Assembly: GCF_042096055.1 (NCBI RefSeq)
Contig: NZ_JBELMH010000001.1
Location: 129,877 to 193,876 of the forward strand
Length of the DNA: 64,000 nucleotides
Source of the DNA: Citreimonas sp042096055
Lineage (GTDB): Bacteria; Pseudomonadota; Alphaproteobacteria; Rhodobacterales; Rhodobacteraceae
Reading direction: 5' to 3'
The position numbers were made by a program, and so were the translations under genes. A model generated the notes under the pieces. That model was not told where the DNA came from, searched no databases, and worked only from the letters and a program-made list of their open reading frames with translations. Shown in pieces: positions 15,470 to 23,952 of this stretch; within the stretch, counting starts at the first letter, position 1, and each line of letters begins with the position of its first letter.

Positions 15470-16918
15470 ATGGAGATTCGCGAGGCGCTCACCTTCGACG
15501 ACGTCCTTCTGGTACCCGCCGCGTCCGACGTGCTGCCGGGCACCGCCGACACGCGCACCCGGGTCACGCGCTCCATCGCGCTCAACATCCCGCTGCTGAG
15601 CTCGGCCATGGACACGGTCACCGAATCGCGCATGGCGATCACCATGGCGCAGGTGGGGGGCATCGGGGTGATCCACCGCAACCTCGACGTCGAGACGCAG
15701 GCCCGCGAGGTCCGGCGCGTGAAGCGGTTCGAATCCGGAATCGTCTACAACCCGGTCACGCTGACCCCGAACCAGACGCTGGCCGACGCCAAGGCGCTGA
15801 CCGAACGCTACGGCTTCACCGGTTTCCCGGTGGTGGACGAGAAGCGCCGCGTAGTCGGGATCGTCACCAACCGCGACATGCGCTTCGCCCAGCGCGACGA
15901 CACGCCGGTCCACGTGATGATGACCGCGGACAACCTCGCCATCCTGCGCGAACCCGCCGACCGGGCCGAGGCCATCGACCTCATGCGCTCGCGCCGGATC
16001 GAGAAGCTGCTGGTCACCGACGCCGACGGCAAGCTGACCGGCCTGCTGACGCTGAAGGACACCGAACAGGCCGTGGTCAATCCGACCGCCTGCAAGGACG
16101 ATCTGGGCCGGCTGCGCGTGGCCGCCGCCTCGACCGTGGGCGACGCGGGTTTCGCCCGGTCCGAGGCACTCATCGACGCCGGCGTCGACCTGGTGGTCAT
16201 CGACACGGCACACGGCCATTCCAAGGGCGTGGCCGAGGCCGTCCGCCGCATCAAGGCGCTGTCGAACGAGGTGCAGGTGGTTGCCGGCAACGTCGCCACC
16301 GCCGAGGCGACGCGCGCCCTGATCGACGCGGGCGCCGACGCCATCAAGGTCGGCATCGGTCCCGGCAGCATCTGCACCACCCGCATGGTCGCGGGCGTGG
16401 GCGTGCCGCAGCTGACCGCGATCATGGATTGCGCGCAGGCGGCCGGCGACGTGCCGGTGATCGCCGACGGCGGCATCAAGTTCTCGGGCGATTTCGCCAA
16501 GGCCATCGCGGCGGGCGCGTCCTGCGCCATGGTCGGCAGCATGATCGCCGGCACCGACGAGTCCCCGGGCGAGGTGATCCTGTACCAGGGCCGCAGCTTC
16601 AAGGCGTACCGGGGCATGGGCAGCATGGCCGCGATGGCGCAGGGCTCGGCCGACCGGTATTTCCAGAAGGACGCCGCCAGCGACAAGCTCGTCCCCGAGG
16701 GGATCGAGGGGCAGGTGCCCTACAAGGGGTCGGCGACGGCGGTGCTGCACCAGCTCGTCGGCGGCCTGCGCGCCGCGATGGGCTATACCGGCTGCGCCAC
16801 GGTGGACGAGATGCGCAGCCAGTGCAGCTTCGTGAAGATCACCAATGCCGGGCTCAAGGAAAGCCACGTGCATGACGTGGTCATAACGCGCGAAAGCCCG
16901 AACTACCGCATCGGCTAA
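15470..16918 (+). CDS. guaB: IMP dehydrogenase
   Basis: A 482-residue enzyme that converts IMP to XMP, the committed step to GMP. It begins MEIREALTFDDVLLVPAASD. Two CBS domains are inserted at about residues 95-200. The catalytic Cys302 is in GIGPGSICTTRMVAGVG; the flap region has YRGMGSMAAMAQGSADRY. AAGGAG at 15458-15463 sets the start at 15470. The gene stands alone, with a strong terminator after it. An element shared with the rplY upstream region lies about 90 bases before it. Confidence 0.97.
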   Translation: MEIREALTFDDVLLVPAASDVLPGTADTRTRVTRSIALNIPLLSSAMDTVTESRMAITMAQVGGIGVIHRNLDVETQAREVRRVKRFESGIVYNPVTLTPNQTLADAKALTERYGFTGFPVVDEKRRVVGIVTNRDMRFAQRDDTPVHVMMTADNLAILREPADRAEAIDLMRSRRIEKLLVTDADGKLTGLLTLKDTEQAVVNPTACKDDLGRLRVAAASTVGDAGFARSEALIDAGVDLVVIDTAHGHSKGVAEAVRRIKALSNEVQVVAGNVATAEATRALIDAGADAIKVGIGPGSICTTRMVAGVGVPQLTAIMDCAQAAGDVPVIADGGIKFSGDFAKAIAAGASCAMVGSMIAGTDESPGEVILYQGRSFKAYRGMGSMAAMAQGSADRYFQKDAASDKLVPEGIEGQVPYKGSATAVLHQLVGGLRAAMGYTGCATVDEMRSQCSFVKITNAGLKESHVHDVVITRESPNYRIG

Positions 16919-16937
16919 GGCCGACCGGTTAGAAAAT

Positions 16938-16972
16938 GATCGCGGAAGCCGCACAGGCTTTCGCGGTCTTTT
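16938..16972 (+). terminator. Rho-independent terminator of guaB
   Basis: A 13-base stem (16938-16950 with 16956-16968, including two G-U pairs) with a 5-base loop, followed by TTTT. It begins 19 bases after the guaB stop. Confidence 0.85.
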
Positions 16973-17031
16973 CATGTGGGGGTCGTACGGTCCTTCCTTC
17001 AGCTTGAGGTGAAACTCGGCCTTGTCTCGAA

Positions 17032-17059
17032 CCATATTTCTAATATTCTCGAAATATGG
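17032..17059 (+). promoter_or_regulatory. Palindromic operator overlapping the ars operon start codon
   Basis: A perfect 9-base inverted repeat, CCATATTTC (17032-17040) and GAAATATGG (17051-17059), separated by 10 bases. It is AT-rich, in contrast to the surrounding DNA, and covers the ATG of the ArsR-ArsC gene. This is the expected form of an autoregulatory ArsR site. No Shine-Dalgarno is seen, so the transcript may be leaderless or nearly so. Confidence 0.75.
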
Positions 17060-17898
17060 AAACGCTGATTCCCACCCGCCTCGCCACGCTTGGTCATCCA
17101 CACCGGCTTGCGATCTTCCGCCTTCTGATGCGGCGGTACCCCGACCGTGTCTCGGCGGGTGAGATCGCGCAGGCGCTGGACCTGAAGCCGTCGACGCTGT
17201 CGTCCTACCTGTCGAGCCTGATGCAGGCCGGGCTGATCGACCAGACGCGCGAGGGCACCTCGCTGCGCTACGCGATCGCCATGACCGAGGTGCAGCGCAC
17301 CTTCGACTACCTGCTCCTCGACTGCTGCCGCGGTCGGCCCGAGCTTTGCTCTTCCACGCCCCTGCCAAAGATGGAAAACCCGCCGATGTCCGACCAGAAG
17401 TACAAGGTGCTCTTCATCTGCACCGGCAACTCCGCCCGCTCGATCTTTGCCGAATCCATCCTGCGGCACGAGGCCGGCGACCGGTTCGAGGCCCATTCCG
17501 CCGGTACTAGGCCGCGGTCCGAGCTCAATCCCTTCGCGCTCGAGGTGCTGGAGCGGAAGGGGCACGACATTTCGGTCCTGCGCGCCAAGAACGTGGCCGA
17601 GTTGCAGGGTGCGGACGCTCCGCGCTTCGACTTCGTCTTCACGGTCTGCGACCGCGCCGCGAACGAGGATTGCCCGTCCTGGCCCGGGCAGCCGATCAGC
17701 GCGCACTGGGGCATGCCCGACCCGGTCAAGGCCGAGGGAACGGACGCTCAGAAGAGCCTGGCCTTCCAGCAATCCTATGGCGCGCTGGCCAACCGCATCC
17801 GCGCCTTCGCCGCGCTTCCCATCGCCTCGCTCGACCGAATTTCGCTTCAGCGCGCGGTCGACGACCTGGCCAGAACCGGCGCGGGAGAGCCCGCATGA
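17056..17898 (+). CDS. ArsR repressor fused to ArsC arsenate reductase
   Basis: A 280-residue two-domain protein. Residues 1-98 are an ArsR-type winged helix (SAGEIAQALDLKPSTLSSYL) ending in a cysteine cluster, Cys90-Cys91 and Cys98 in DCCRGRPELC. This resembles the three-cysteine arsenite site of Acidithiobacillus-type ArsR. Residues about 111-280 are a low-molecular-weight phosphatase-type arsenate reductase: P-loop CTGNSARS (Cys122 to Arg128) and the later cysteines in VCDRAANEDCPSW. The reductase would make As(III) beside its sensor. It is the first gene of an operon with GAPDH and arsJ; its stop overlaps the next start by 4 bases. The operator lies over its own ATG. Confidence 0.9.
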   Translation: METLIPTRLATLGHPHRLAIFRLLMRRYPDRVSAGEIAQALDLKPSTLSSYLSSLMQAGLIDQTREGTSLRYAIAMTEVQRTFDYLLLDCCRGRPELCSSTPLPKMENPPMSDQKYKVLFICTGNSARSIFAESILRHEAGDRFEAHSAGTRPRSELNPFALEVLERKGHDISVLRAKNVAELQGADAPRFDFVFTVCDRAANEDCPSWPGQPISAHWGMPDPVKAEGTDAQKSLAFQQSYGALANRIRAFAALPIASLDRISLQRAVDDLARTGAGEPA

Positions 17899-18893
17899 CC
17901 GTCTATGCGCTGAACGGGCTGGGCCGGATCGGCAAGCTGGCGCTGAAGCCGCTGCTCGAGCGCGGGGCCGAGATTGCCTGGATCAACGACGCGATCGGCG
18001 ACCCGGCGATGCACGCGCACCTGCTGGAGTTCGACACGGTCCACGGGCGCTGGGATGCGCGCTTTGAGGCGGATGCCGACAGCGTCACCATCGACGGCCG
18101 GCGGCTGCCCTTCGTCGGAGCACGTGCCATCGCGGACCTGCCGCTGGACGGCGTCGATGTGGTCATCGACTGCACGGGCGTGTTCAAGTCCGAGGCGGCG
18201 CTGGCGCCGTATTTCGAGGCGGGGGTGAAGCGCGTGATCGTGTCCGCGCCGGTCAAGGACGGCGGCGCCGCGAACATCGTCTACGGCGTGAACCACGACG
18301 TCTACGACTCCGAAACACACCGGATCGTCACCGCGGCGTCCTGCACGACCAACTGCCTCGCGCCCGTGGTCAAGGTGGTGCACGAGGCGATCGGCATCCG
18401 CCACGGGTCGATCACCACGATCCACGACGTGACCAACACGCAGACCATGGTCGACCGTCCCGCGAAGGATCTGCGGCGCGCACGCTCGGCGCTCAATTCC
18501 CTGATCCCGACCACGACGGGCAGCGCCACGGCGATCACGCTGATCTACCCCGAGCTCAAGGGCCGGCTGAACGGTCACGCCGTGCGCGTGCCGCTGCTCA
18601 ACGCCTCGCTGACGGATTGCGTGTTCGAGCTGGAACGCGAGACGACAGCCGACGAGGTCAACGCACTGTTCGAGGCGGCGGCCGACGGTCCGTTGAAGGG
18701 CATCCTCGGCTACGAGGACCGGCCGCTGGTCTCGGCCGACTACGTCAACGACACGCGGTCGTCGATCATCGACGGGCCGTCCACGATGGTGGTGAACGGC
18801 ACGCAGCTGAAGGTCTACGCCTGGTACGACAACGAGATGGGCTATGCCCACCGGCTGGTCGACGTGGCGCTGATGGTGGGGCGGGCACCATGA
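17895..18893 (+). CDS. ArsJ-associated glyceraldehyde-3-phosphate dehydrogenase
   Basis: A 332-residue GAPDH. NAD-binding start VYALNGLGRIGKLALKPL; catalytic Cys150 in AASCTTNCLAPV; C-terminal WYDNEMGYAHRLVD. In ars operons this enzyme makes 1-arseno-3-phosphoglycerate from glyceraldehyde 3-phosphate and arsenate, which ArsJ then exports. It overlaps both neighbours by 4 bases (ATGA junctions), so it is clearly an ars-operon GAPDH and probably not the glycolytic one. Confidence 0.92.
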   Translation: MTVYALNGLGRIGKLALKPLLERGAEIAWINDAIGDPAMHAHLLEFDTVHGRWDARFEADADSVTIDGRRLPFVGARAIADLPLDGVDVVIDCTGVFKSEAALAPYFEAGVKRVIVSAPVKDGGAANIVYGVNHDVYDSETHRIVTAASCTTNCLAPVVKVVHEAIGIRHGSITTIHDVTNTQTMVDRPAKDLRRARSALNSLIPTTTGSATAITLIYPELKGRLNGHAVRVPLLNASLTDCVFELERETTADEVNALFEAAADGPLKGILGYEDRPLVSADYVNDTRSSIIDGPSTMVVNGTQLKVYAWYDNEMGYAHRLVDVALMVGRAP

Positions 18894-20167
18894 CGGCGCG
18901 CGCCGAGGGTCTGTCGGCCTACATCGCCGTGACCGCCGCCTACTGGGCGTTCATGCTGACCGATGGTGCGCTGCGGATGCTGGTGCTGCTGCATTTCCAC
19001 ACGCTGGGCTTCTCGCCGGTGCAACTGGCCTATCTGTTCGTCCTCTACGAGATCGCGGGGATGGTCACCAACCTCGCCGCCGGGTGGATCGCCGCGCGCT
19101 TCGGTCTCACCTCGACGCTCTACGCAGGCCTCGGGCTGCAGGTGGTGGCACTTCTGGCGCTGGCGCAGCTCGACCCCGCCTGGGCGGTCGGCGCGTCGGT
19201 GGCCTTCGTGATGATCGTGCAGGGGGCGAGCGGGGTGGCCAAGGACCTCGCCAAGATGTCGTCCAAGTCGGCGGTGAAGATCCTCGCGCCCGCCGAGGAC
19301 GGCGGGCTGTTCCGCTGGGTCGCCCTGCTGACCGGTTCGAAGAACGCGGTGAAGGGGCTGGGCTTCCTGCTGGGCGCGGCGCTGCTGGCGACGGTGGGCT
19401 TCGTCTGGGCGGTGCTGGCGATGGCGGCGGTGCTGGCGGCGATCCTCGTCGCGGTGCTGGTCGCCATGCCGTCGGGCCTGCCGCGTGGCCGCAAGGGCGC
19501 GAAGTTCGCGCAGGTCTTCTCGACCTCGGCGAACGTGAACTGGCTGTCGGCCGCGCGCGTCGTGCTGTTCGGCGCGCGCGACGTGTGGTTCGTGGTGGGC
19601 ATACCGATCTACTTCTACGCCGTGCTGTCGGACGGCACCGAGGCCGGCAACCGCGGGGCCTTCTTCCTGATCGGCACCTTCATGGCGCTTTGGATCATCC
19701 TCTACGGCGCGGTGCAGGCGGCGGCCCCCCGGCTGCTGCGCGCGGCGACGCGGCCCGAAGGCGCGTTGGTCGCCGCGGCGCGTGGCTGGGCCTGGGCGCT
19801 GGCGGCCATCCCGGCCGCGCTGACGGTCGCGGCGCTGGCGTCTTCCGGTCCGCAGCCCTGGCTGACGGCGGTGCTGGTGGCGGGGCTGCTGGTCTTCGGC
19901 GTGGTCTTCGCGATCAATTCCTCGCTGCATTCCTACCTTATCCTCGCCTTCACACGGGCCGAGCGGGTGACGATGGATGTGGGCTTCTACTACATGGCCA
20001 ACGCCGGCGGGCGACTGGTCGGGACGGTCCTGTCGGGCCTGACATACCAGCTGGGCGGCTTGGCACTGATGCTGGGCACGGCGACGGTTATGGTCGCGCT
20101 CTCGGCTCTGGCGTCGGGACGGCTGAGCGCCGAGCACCCCGAGGTCACGCCGGCCCCGTCGGGGTAG
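18890..20167 (+). CDS. arsJ: Organoarsenical efflux MFS transporter ArsJ
   Basis: A 425-residue major facilitator protein with about 11-12 membrane helices. The early segment AYWAFMLTDGALRMLVLLHF and the block GASGVAKDLAKMSSKSAVK are typical of ArsJ. It is known to export 1-arseno-3-phosphoglycerate made by the adjacent GAPDH; the compound then breaks down outside to arsenate. It is the last gene of the three-gene operon and ends 7 bases before the convergent MarR gene. No ArsB or Acr3 arsenite exporter is in the window. Confidence 0.92.
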   Translation: MTARAEGLSAYIAVTAAYWAFMLTDGALRMLVLLHFHTLGFSPVQLAYLFVLYEIAGMVTNLAAGWIAARFGLTSTLYAGLGLQVVALLALAQLDPAWAVGASVAFVMIVQGASGVAKDLAKMSSKSAVKILAPAEDGGLFRWVALLTGSKNAVKGLGFLLGAALLATVGFVWAVLAMAAVLAAILVAVLVAMPSGLPRGRKGAKFAQVFSTSANVNWLSAARVVLFGARDVWFVVGIPIYFYAVLSDGTEAGNRGAFFLIGTFMALWIILYGAVQAAAPRLLRAATRPEGALVAAARGWAWALAAIPAALTVAALASSGPQPWLTAVLVAGLLVFGVVFAINSSLHSYLILAFTRAERVTMDVGFYYMANAGGRLVGTVLSGLTYQLGGLALMLGTATVMVALSALASGRLSAEHPEVTPAPSG

Positions 20168-20174
20168 GGGGCCG

Positions 20175-20639
20175 CTACCGCGCCTTGCGCCGCAACTTGC
20201 GGGCAGGCGGGGTCTGGGTCGACAGCACGACATGCAGCGCGTCGAGCGCCTGGCGCAGCAGCGTCACCTCGGTCCCGCCGAAGAGCGTGGCAAGCTGGCG
20301 GTCGACGTCCTGCATCCGGGGTTGCGCACGCGCCAGCAGGGCCTTGCCCGTTGGTGTGAGGCGCAGCAGCAGGCGGCGGCCGTCCTCGGCGTTGCGGTTG
20401 GTCGCGACCAGCCTGCGCGCCTCGAAGGCGCGGATGATCCGGGACAGCGAAGACGGCTGAAGCGCGGCCAGTTCCGCCAGCCGCGTGGCGTCCACCGGCC
20501 CGACCGTGTCGAGCGTCAGAAGTGCGCGCCACTGCGGCTCGGTCAGGTCATGCGCGTCGAGGACGGGCCGGTAGAGGTCCAACACGGCGTCGCGCGCCTT
20601 GTGCAACGCCGCGAAAAGATCCTGATCGTACGCCTGCAC
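20175..20639 (-). CDS. MarR family transcriptional regulator
   Basis: A 154-residue winged-helix regulator. The pattern AHDLTEPQWRALLTLDTVGPVDATRLAELAAL is followed by recognition helix LQPSSLSRIIRAFEARRLV and wing AEDGRRLLLRLTPTGKALL. It resembles the HpaR-type subgroup that controls aromatic-acid genes, but no such genes are nearby, so its target is unknown. It is followed on the same strand by the fatty-acid genes only in the sense that it lies downstream of them; it may be transcribed on its own. Confidence 0.85.
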   Translation of the reverse strand: MQAYDQDLFAALHKARDAVLDLYRPVLDAHDLTEPQWRALLTLDTVGPVDATRLAELAALQPSSLSRIIRAFEARRLVATNRNAEDGRRLLLRLTPTGKALLARAQPRMQDVDRQLATLFGGTEVTLLRQALDALHVVLSTQTPPARKLRRKAR

Positions 20640-20762
20640 GCGCGCCCCCGGCCCAGTGGTCGCGCCAAACCTGCGGCGCGACCGTATAGAGGCGCAAGGG
20701 AATTTTCCGGTGCAAAGCCAAGGGGATCGCGGGCCGGGAGGGGGCCGGCCCGTGTCCTGGGC

Positions 20763-22961
20763 TCAGGCCGCCTGGCGCGAGGGGCCGAACCGGCCGTAGA
20801 AGCTTTGCGTCTTCTCGGCCATCTCGCGCAGCAGCGTCGGGCAAGCAAAGCGCGGCCCGTGCTTGGCCGAAAGCTGGTCGCAGCGCTCTGCCGCCCACGG
20901 CGCGCCTACCATGTCGAGCCAGGACAGCGGACCGCCCGACCACGGCGCGAAGCCCCAGCCGAGGATCGCGCCCACGTCACCCTCGCGGATGTCCTCCAGC
21001 ACGCCTTCTTCCAGCGCCCGCACGGCCTCGAGGCTTTGCGCGAACAGCAGGCGCTGCTGCACCTCGGCCAGCTCGGGCTGGTCGTCGGACTGCGGATAAC
21101 GGTCCTTCACGACCTGGCTGAGACCCTTGCGCTTGCCGACTTCGTCGTAGTCGTAGAAGCCCGCCTTGGCCTTGCGACCCAGCCGGCCTTCGCCCTCCAT
21201 CCAGAAGATCACCTCGTCGACCTCCGAGTCCGGGTAGGCGTCGCCCATAGCTGCCTTGGTCGCGCGCGCGATCTTGGCGCCGAGGTCGATCGAGGTCTCG
21301 TCGACCAGCTGCAGCGGACCCAGCGGCATGCCGACAAGCTTGGCGGCGTTCTCGATGAGCGCGGGGTTCACGCCCTCCTTCACCATGCGGATGCCTTCGT
21401 TGATGTAGGGAATGATGCAGCGGTTGGCGTAGAAGAACCGGGCATCGTTCACGACGATCGGCGTCTTGCGGATCTGGCGCACGAAGTCGAGCGCCTTGGC
21501 CACCGCGCGATCGCCGGTCTGCTTGCCCTTGATGATCTCGACCAGCATCATCTTCTCGACCGGGCTGAAGAAGTGGATGCCGATGAACTGTTCGGCATTC
21601 TTGCTGGCCTTGGCGAGATCGCTGATCGGCAGGGTCGATGTGTTGGTGGCGAAGATCGTGTCGTCACCGGTGACGGCGTCGACGGCTTTCGTGACCTCGG
21701 CCTTGATCTTGGGGTCCTCGAACACCGCCTCGACGATCAGGTCGCACCCCTTGAGAGCGTCGTAATCGGTGGTGGCGGTGATGCGGTCGACCATCGCCTT
21801 GGCCTGTTCCTCGGAGACCTTCTTGCGCTGAACGCCCTTCTTGGCGTGCTCCTCGGTCAGGGACTTGCCCTTGTCCGCGGCGGCCTGGTCGCGGTCCAGC
21901 AGCACCACCTCGATGCCGGCCTGCGCGCTGACCAGCGCGATGCCCGCGCCCATCATGCCGGCGCCCAGCACGCCCACCTTCCTGACGCGCTGATCGGGCA
22001 CGTCCTTGGGCCGCACGGCGCCTTTCTCGAGCGCTTCCTTGTTGATGAAAAGCGACCGGATCATCGCGCCCGAGGACGGGTTCATCAGCACGTTGGTGAA
22101 CCAGCGTGCCTCGATCTTCAGCGCGGTGTCGAAGGGCACCAGCGCGCCTTCGTAGACCGCCGACAGCAGCGCCTTGGCGGCGGGGTAGACGCCCTTGGTC
22201 TTGCCGTTGACCATGGCGCTGGCGCCGACGAAGGTCATGAAGCCCGCCGGGTGGTAAGGGGCGCCGCCGGGCATCTTGTAGCCCTTCTCGTCCCACGGCT
22301 TGACGATGTCGGCGTCCTTGGCCGCCAGCACCCAGGCCTTCGCCGCCGCAAGCGGATCCTCGACCACCTCGTCGATCAGGCCGGCGGCCTTGGCCTTCTT
22401 AGGGTCGCTCAGCTTGCCTTCGAGCAGGAAGGGCGATGCGGCCATCGCCCCCAGCTTGCGCGCGAGGCGCGTGGTGCCGCCGGCGCCGGGGAAGATGCCG
22501 ACCATGATCTCGGGCAGGCCGATCTTGGCCTTGGGGTTGTCGGCGGCAAAGATGCGATGGGTCGCCAGCGGGATTTCCAGCCCGATCCCCAGTGCGGTGC
22601 CGGGCAGGGCGGCGGCCACCGGCTTGCCGCCCTTGTTGGTCTTGGCGTCCATGCCGGCGCGCTCGATCTTGCGCAGCACGGCGTGCATGCGCATCACGCC
22701 CTCGAACAGGCCGCGCGCGGGCTCGTCCCCGGCCATCTCCTTCATCCTGGCGATGATGTTGAGATCCATGCCGCCGGCGAAGCTGTCCTTGCCCGAGGTG
22801 ATGACGATCCCCTTGACCGCATCGTCGGCAAGCGCGTCGTCGATCAGCGCGTCGAGCGTCTCGAGCCCCTCGAGGTTGAGCACGTTCATCGACTTGTCGG
22901 CGACGTCCCAGGTGATCACCGCGACGCCGTCGGCGCCCTTGTCCATGGTGAAGTCGGTCAT
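20763..22961 (-). CDS. fadB: FadB-type enoyl-CoA hydratase / 3-hydroxyacyl-CoA dehydrogenase
   Basis: A 732-residue bifunctional beta-oxidation enzyme. Residues about 1-190 form the crotonase domain (SGKDSFAGGMDLNIIARMKE; GIGLEIPLATHRIF; PEIMVGIFPGAGGTTRLARK). Residues about 310-500 form the NAD-binding dehydrogenase (KVGVLGAGMMGAGIALVSAQ; FIGIHFFSPVEKMMLVEIIK). A C-terminal dehydrogenase domain follows. It works with the thiolase encoded two genes upstream. A 304-residue NTF2-like protein gene lies between the two, on the same strand. Confidence 0.95.
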   Translation of the reverse strand: MTDFTMDKGADGVAVITWDVADKSMNVLNLEGLETLDALIDDALADDAVKGIVITSGKDSFAGGMDLNIIARMKEMAGDEPARGLFEGVMRMHAVLRKIERAGMDAKTNKGGKPVAAALPGTALGIGLEIPLATHRIFAADNPKAKIGLPEIMVGIFPGAGGTTRLARKLGAMAASPFLLEGKLSDPKKAKAAGLIDEVVEDPLAAAKAWVLAAKDADIVKPWDEKGYKMPGGAPYHPAGFMTFVGASAMVNGKTKGVYPAAKALLSAVYEGALVPFDTALKIEARWFTNVLMNPSSGAMIRSLFINKEALEKGAVRPKDVPDQRVRKVGVLGAGMMGAGIALVSAQAGIEVVLLDRDQAAADKGKSLTEEHAKKGVQRKKVSEEQAKAMVDRITATTDYDALKGCDLIVEAVFEDPKIKAEVTKAVDAVTGDDTIFATNTSTLPISDLAKASKNAEQFIGIHFFSPVEKMMLVEIIKGKQTGDRAVAKALDFVRQIRKTPIVVNDARFFYANRCIIPYINEGIRMVKEGVNPALIENAAKLVGMPLGPLQLVDETSIDLGAKIARATKAAMGDAYPDSEVDEVIFWMEGEGRLGRKAKAGFYDYDEVGKRKGLSQVVKDRYPQSDDQPELAEVQQRLLFAQSLEAVRALEEGVLEDIREGDVGAILGWGFAPWSGGPLSWLDMVGAPWAAERCDQLSAKHGPRFACPTLLREMAEKTQSFYGRFGPSRQAA

Positions 22962-23031
22962 GTCGTCTCTCCTGAATGGATGGATTGCGAAGGCGGCCGC
23001 ACGGGCCGCGCATTGTTCGGGTCGGGGGCGG

Positions 23032-23946
23032 TCACGCGCCGCCCCACACCACCCGGTCGAGCGTCATCGTCTCGAGCGGGTGCATGATGGATGTCATCCG
23101 CCAGGCCAGGTCCTCGCCCTGTTCCAGCGTGATCGCGCTGAGGTAGGACGGCATCACCAGCTGCTCGCCGCTCAGTACGTGCGTGCGGCAGGTGCCGTGG
23201 ATGCGCGCGGCCCCCAGCGCGTGGGCCGAATGCACCGTGCGCACGAGGTCGGTGATGCCGCGCAGCCTGATCTCGGTCAGGTACTTCTCGAAATCGGCGC
23301 GCAGCTCGTCCTCGGTCGCGAACAGCTGCGGGCCTCGGCTGCCCTGCTTGAACAGCGGCAGCGCGATGGCCGCGCGCATGCGGTCGAAATCGCCGGTGAA
23401 ATAGGCGCAGGTCAGCGCGTCGAGGTTCTTCTGGAAGATCGCCAGCACCTCGGGCGTGCCAACGGGGGCGGGCGTGTCTTCGGGCAGGCCCGCATGCATC
23501 AGAACGGTGTTCTGCACCGAATCCTGCGCCACCAGCGCGTGGTTGTCGGTGATGTGCCAGGTGTCGCCGTCGCGCGCGGCGGTAGAATGCGCGGCGATTG
23601 TCGCTTCGGCCACCGTGCCGTCGACCAGCGCCGTGGTACTGAACGAGAACCGCAGCAGGTCGGGGCCGTCGAACATCGCTTCGATCACCCGGCGGTCCAG
23701 CGTCACGTCGCCGAAGCCCAGGTAGTGCGCGCTCAGGCGCTCGAAGATGCCGCGCAGTTCGTCGGTGTGTTCCAGCATCCGCGCGCCCTCGGGCGTTGCG
23801 ACCAGGCAAGGCAGCCGGAAATACGCGGCGAAGGCATCGAAATCACGCGACAGCATCGCCGCCCCGGTCTGCTCGACCAGGCGCTGCGCGATGGCGGCGG
23901 CCGCGTCGCGGCCGCGCATGCCCGTGGTTTCGATGCCGCCCGTCAC
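23032..23946 (-). CDS. Tandem NTF2/SnoaL-like domain protein (unknown function)
   Basis: A 304-residue protein with no signal peptide. It appears to contain two copies of a small alpha+beta (NTF2/SnoaL-like) domain: one at about 25-150 (SRDFDAFAAYFRLPCLVATP ... WHITDNH) and one at about 170-295 (TGDFDRMRAAIALPLFKQGS ... WRMTSIMHPL). The two share the order helix, FDxxxAxFxLP, charged helix, then strands. Start is uncertain: a GTG at 23946, 6 bases after the thiolase stop, or an ATG at 23919. It lies between fadA and fadB, so a role in acyl-CoA metabolism is likely but unproven. Confidence 0.75.
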   Translation of the reverse strand: MTGGIETTGMRGRDAAAAIAQRLVEQTGAAMLSRDFDAFAAYFRLPCLVATPEGARMLEHTDELRGIFERLSAHYLGFGDVTLDRRVIEAMFDGPDLLRFSFSTTALVDGTVAEATIAAHSTAARDGDTWHITDNHALVAQDSVQNTVLMHAGLPEDTPAPVGTPEVLAIFQKNLDALTCAYFTGDFDRMRAAIALPLFKQGSRGPQLFATEDELRADFEKYLTEIRLRGITDLVRTVHSAHALGAARIHGTCRTHVLSGEQLVMPSYLSAITLEQGEDLAWRMTSIMHPLETMTLDRVVWGGA

Positions 23947-23952
23947 CGGTTC

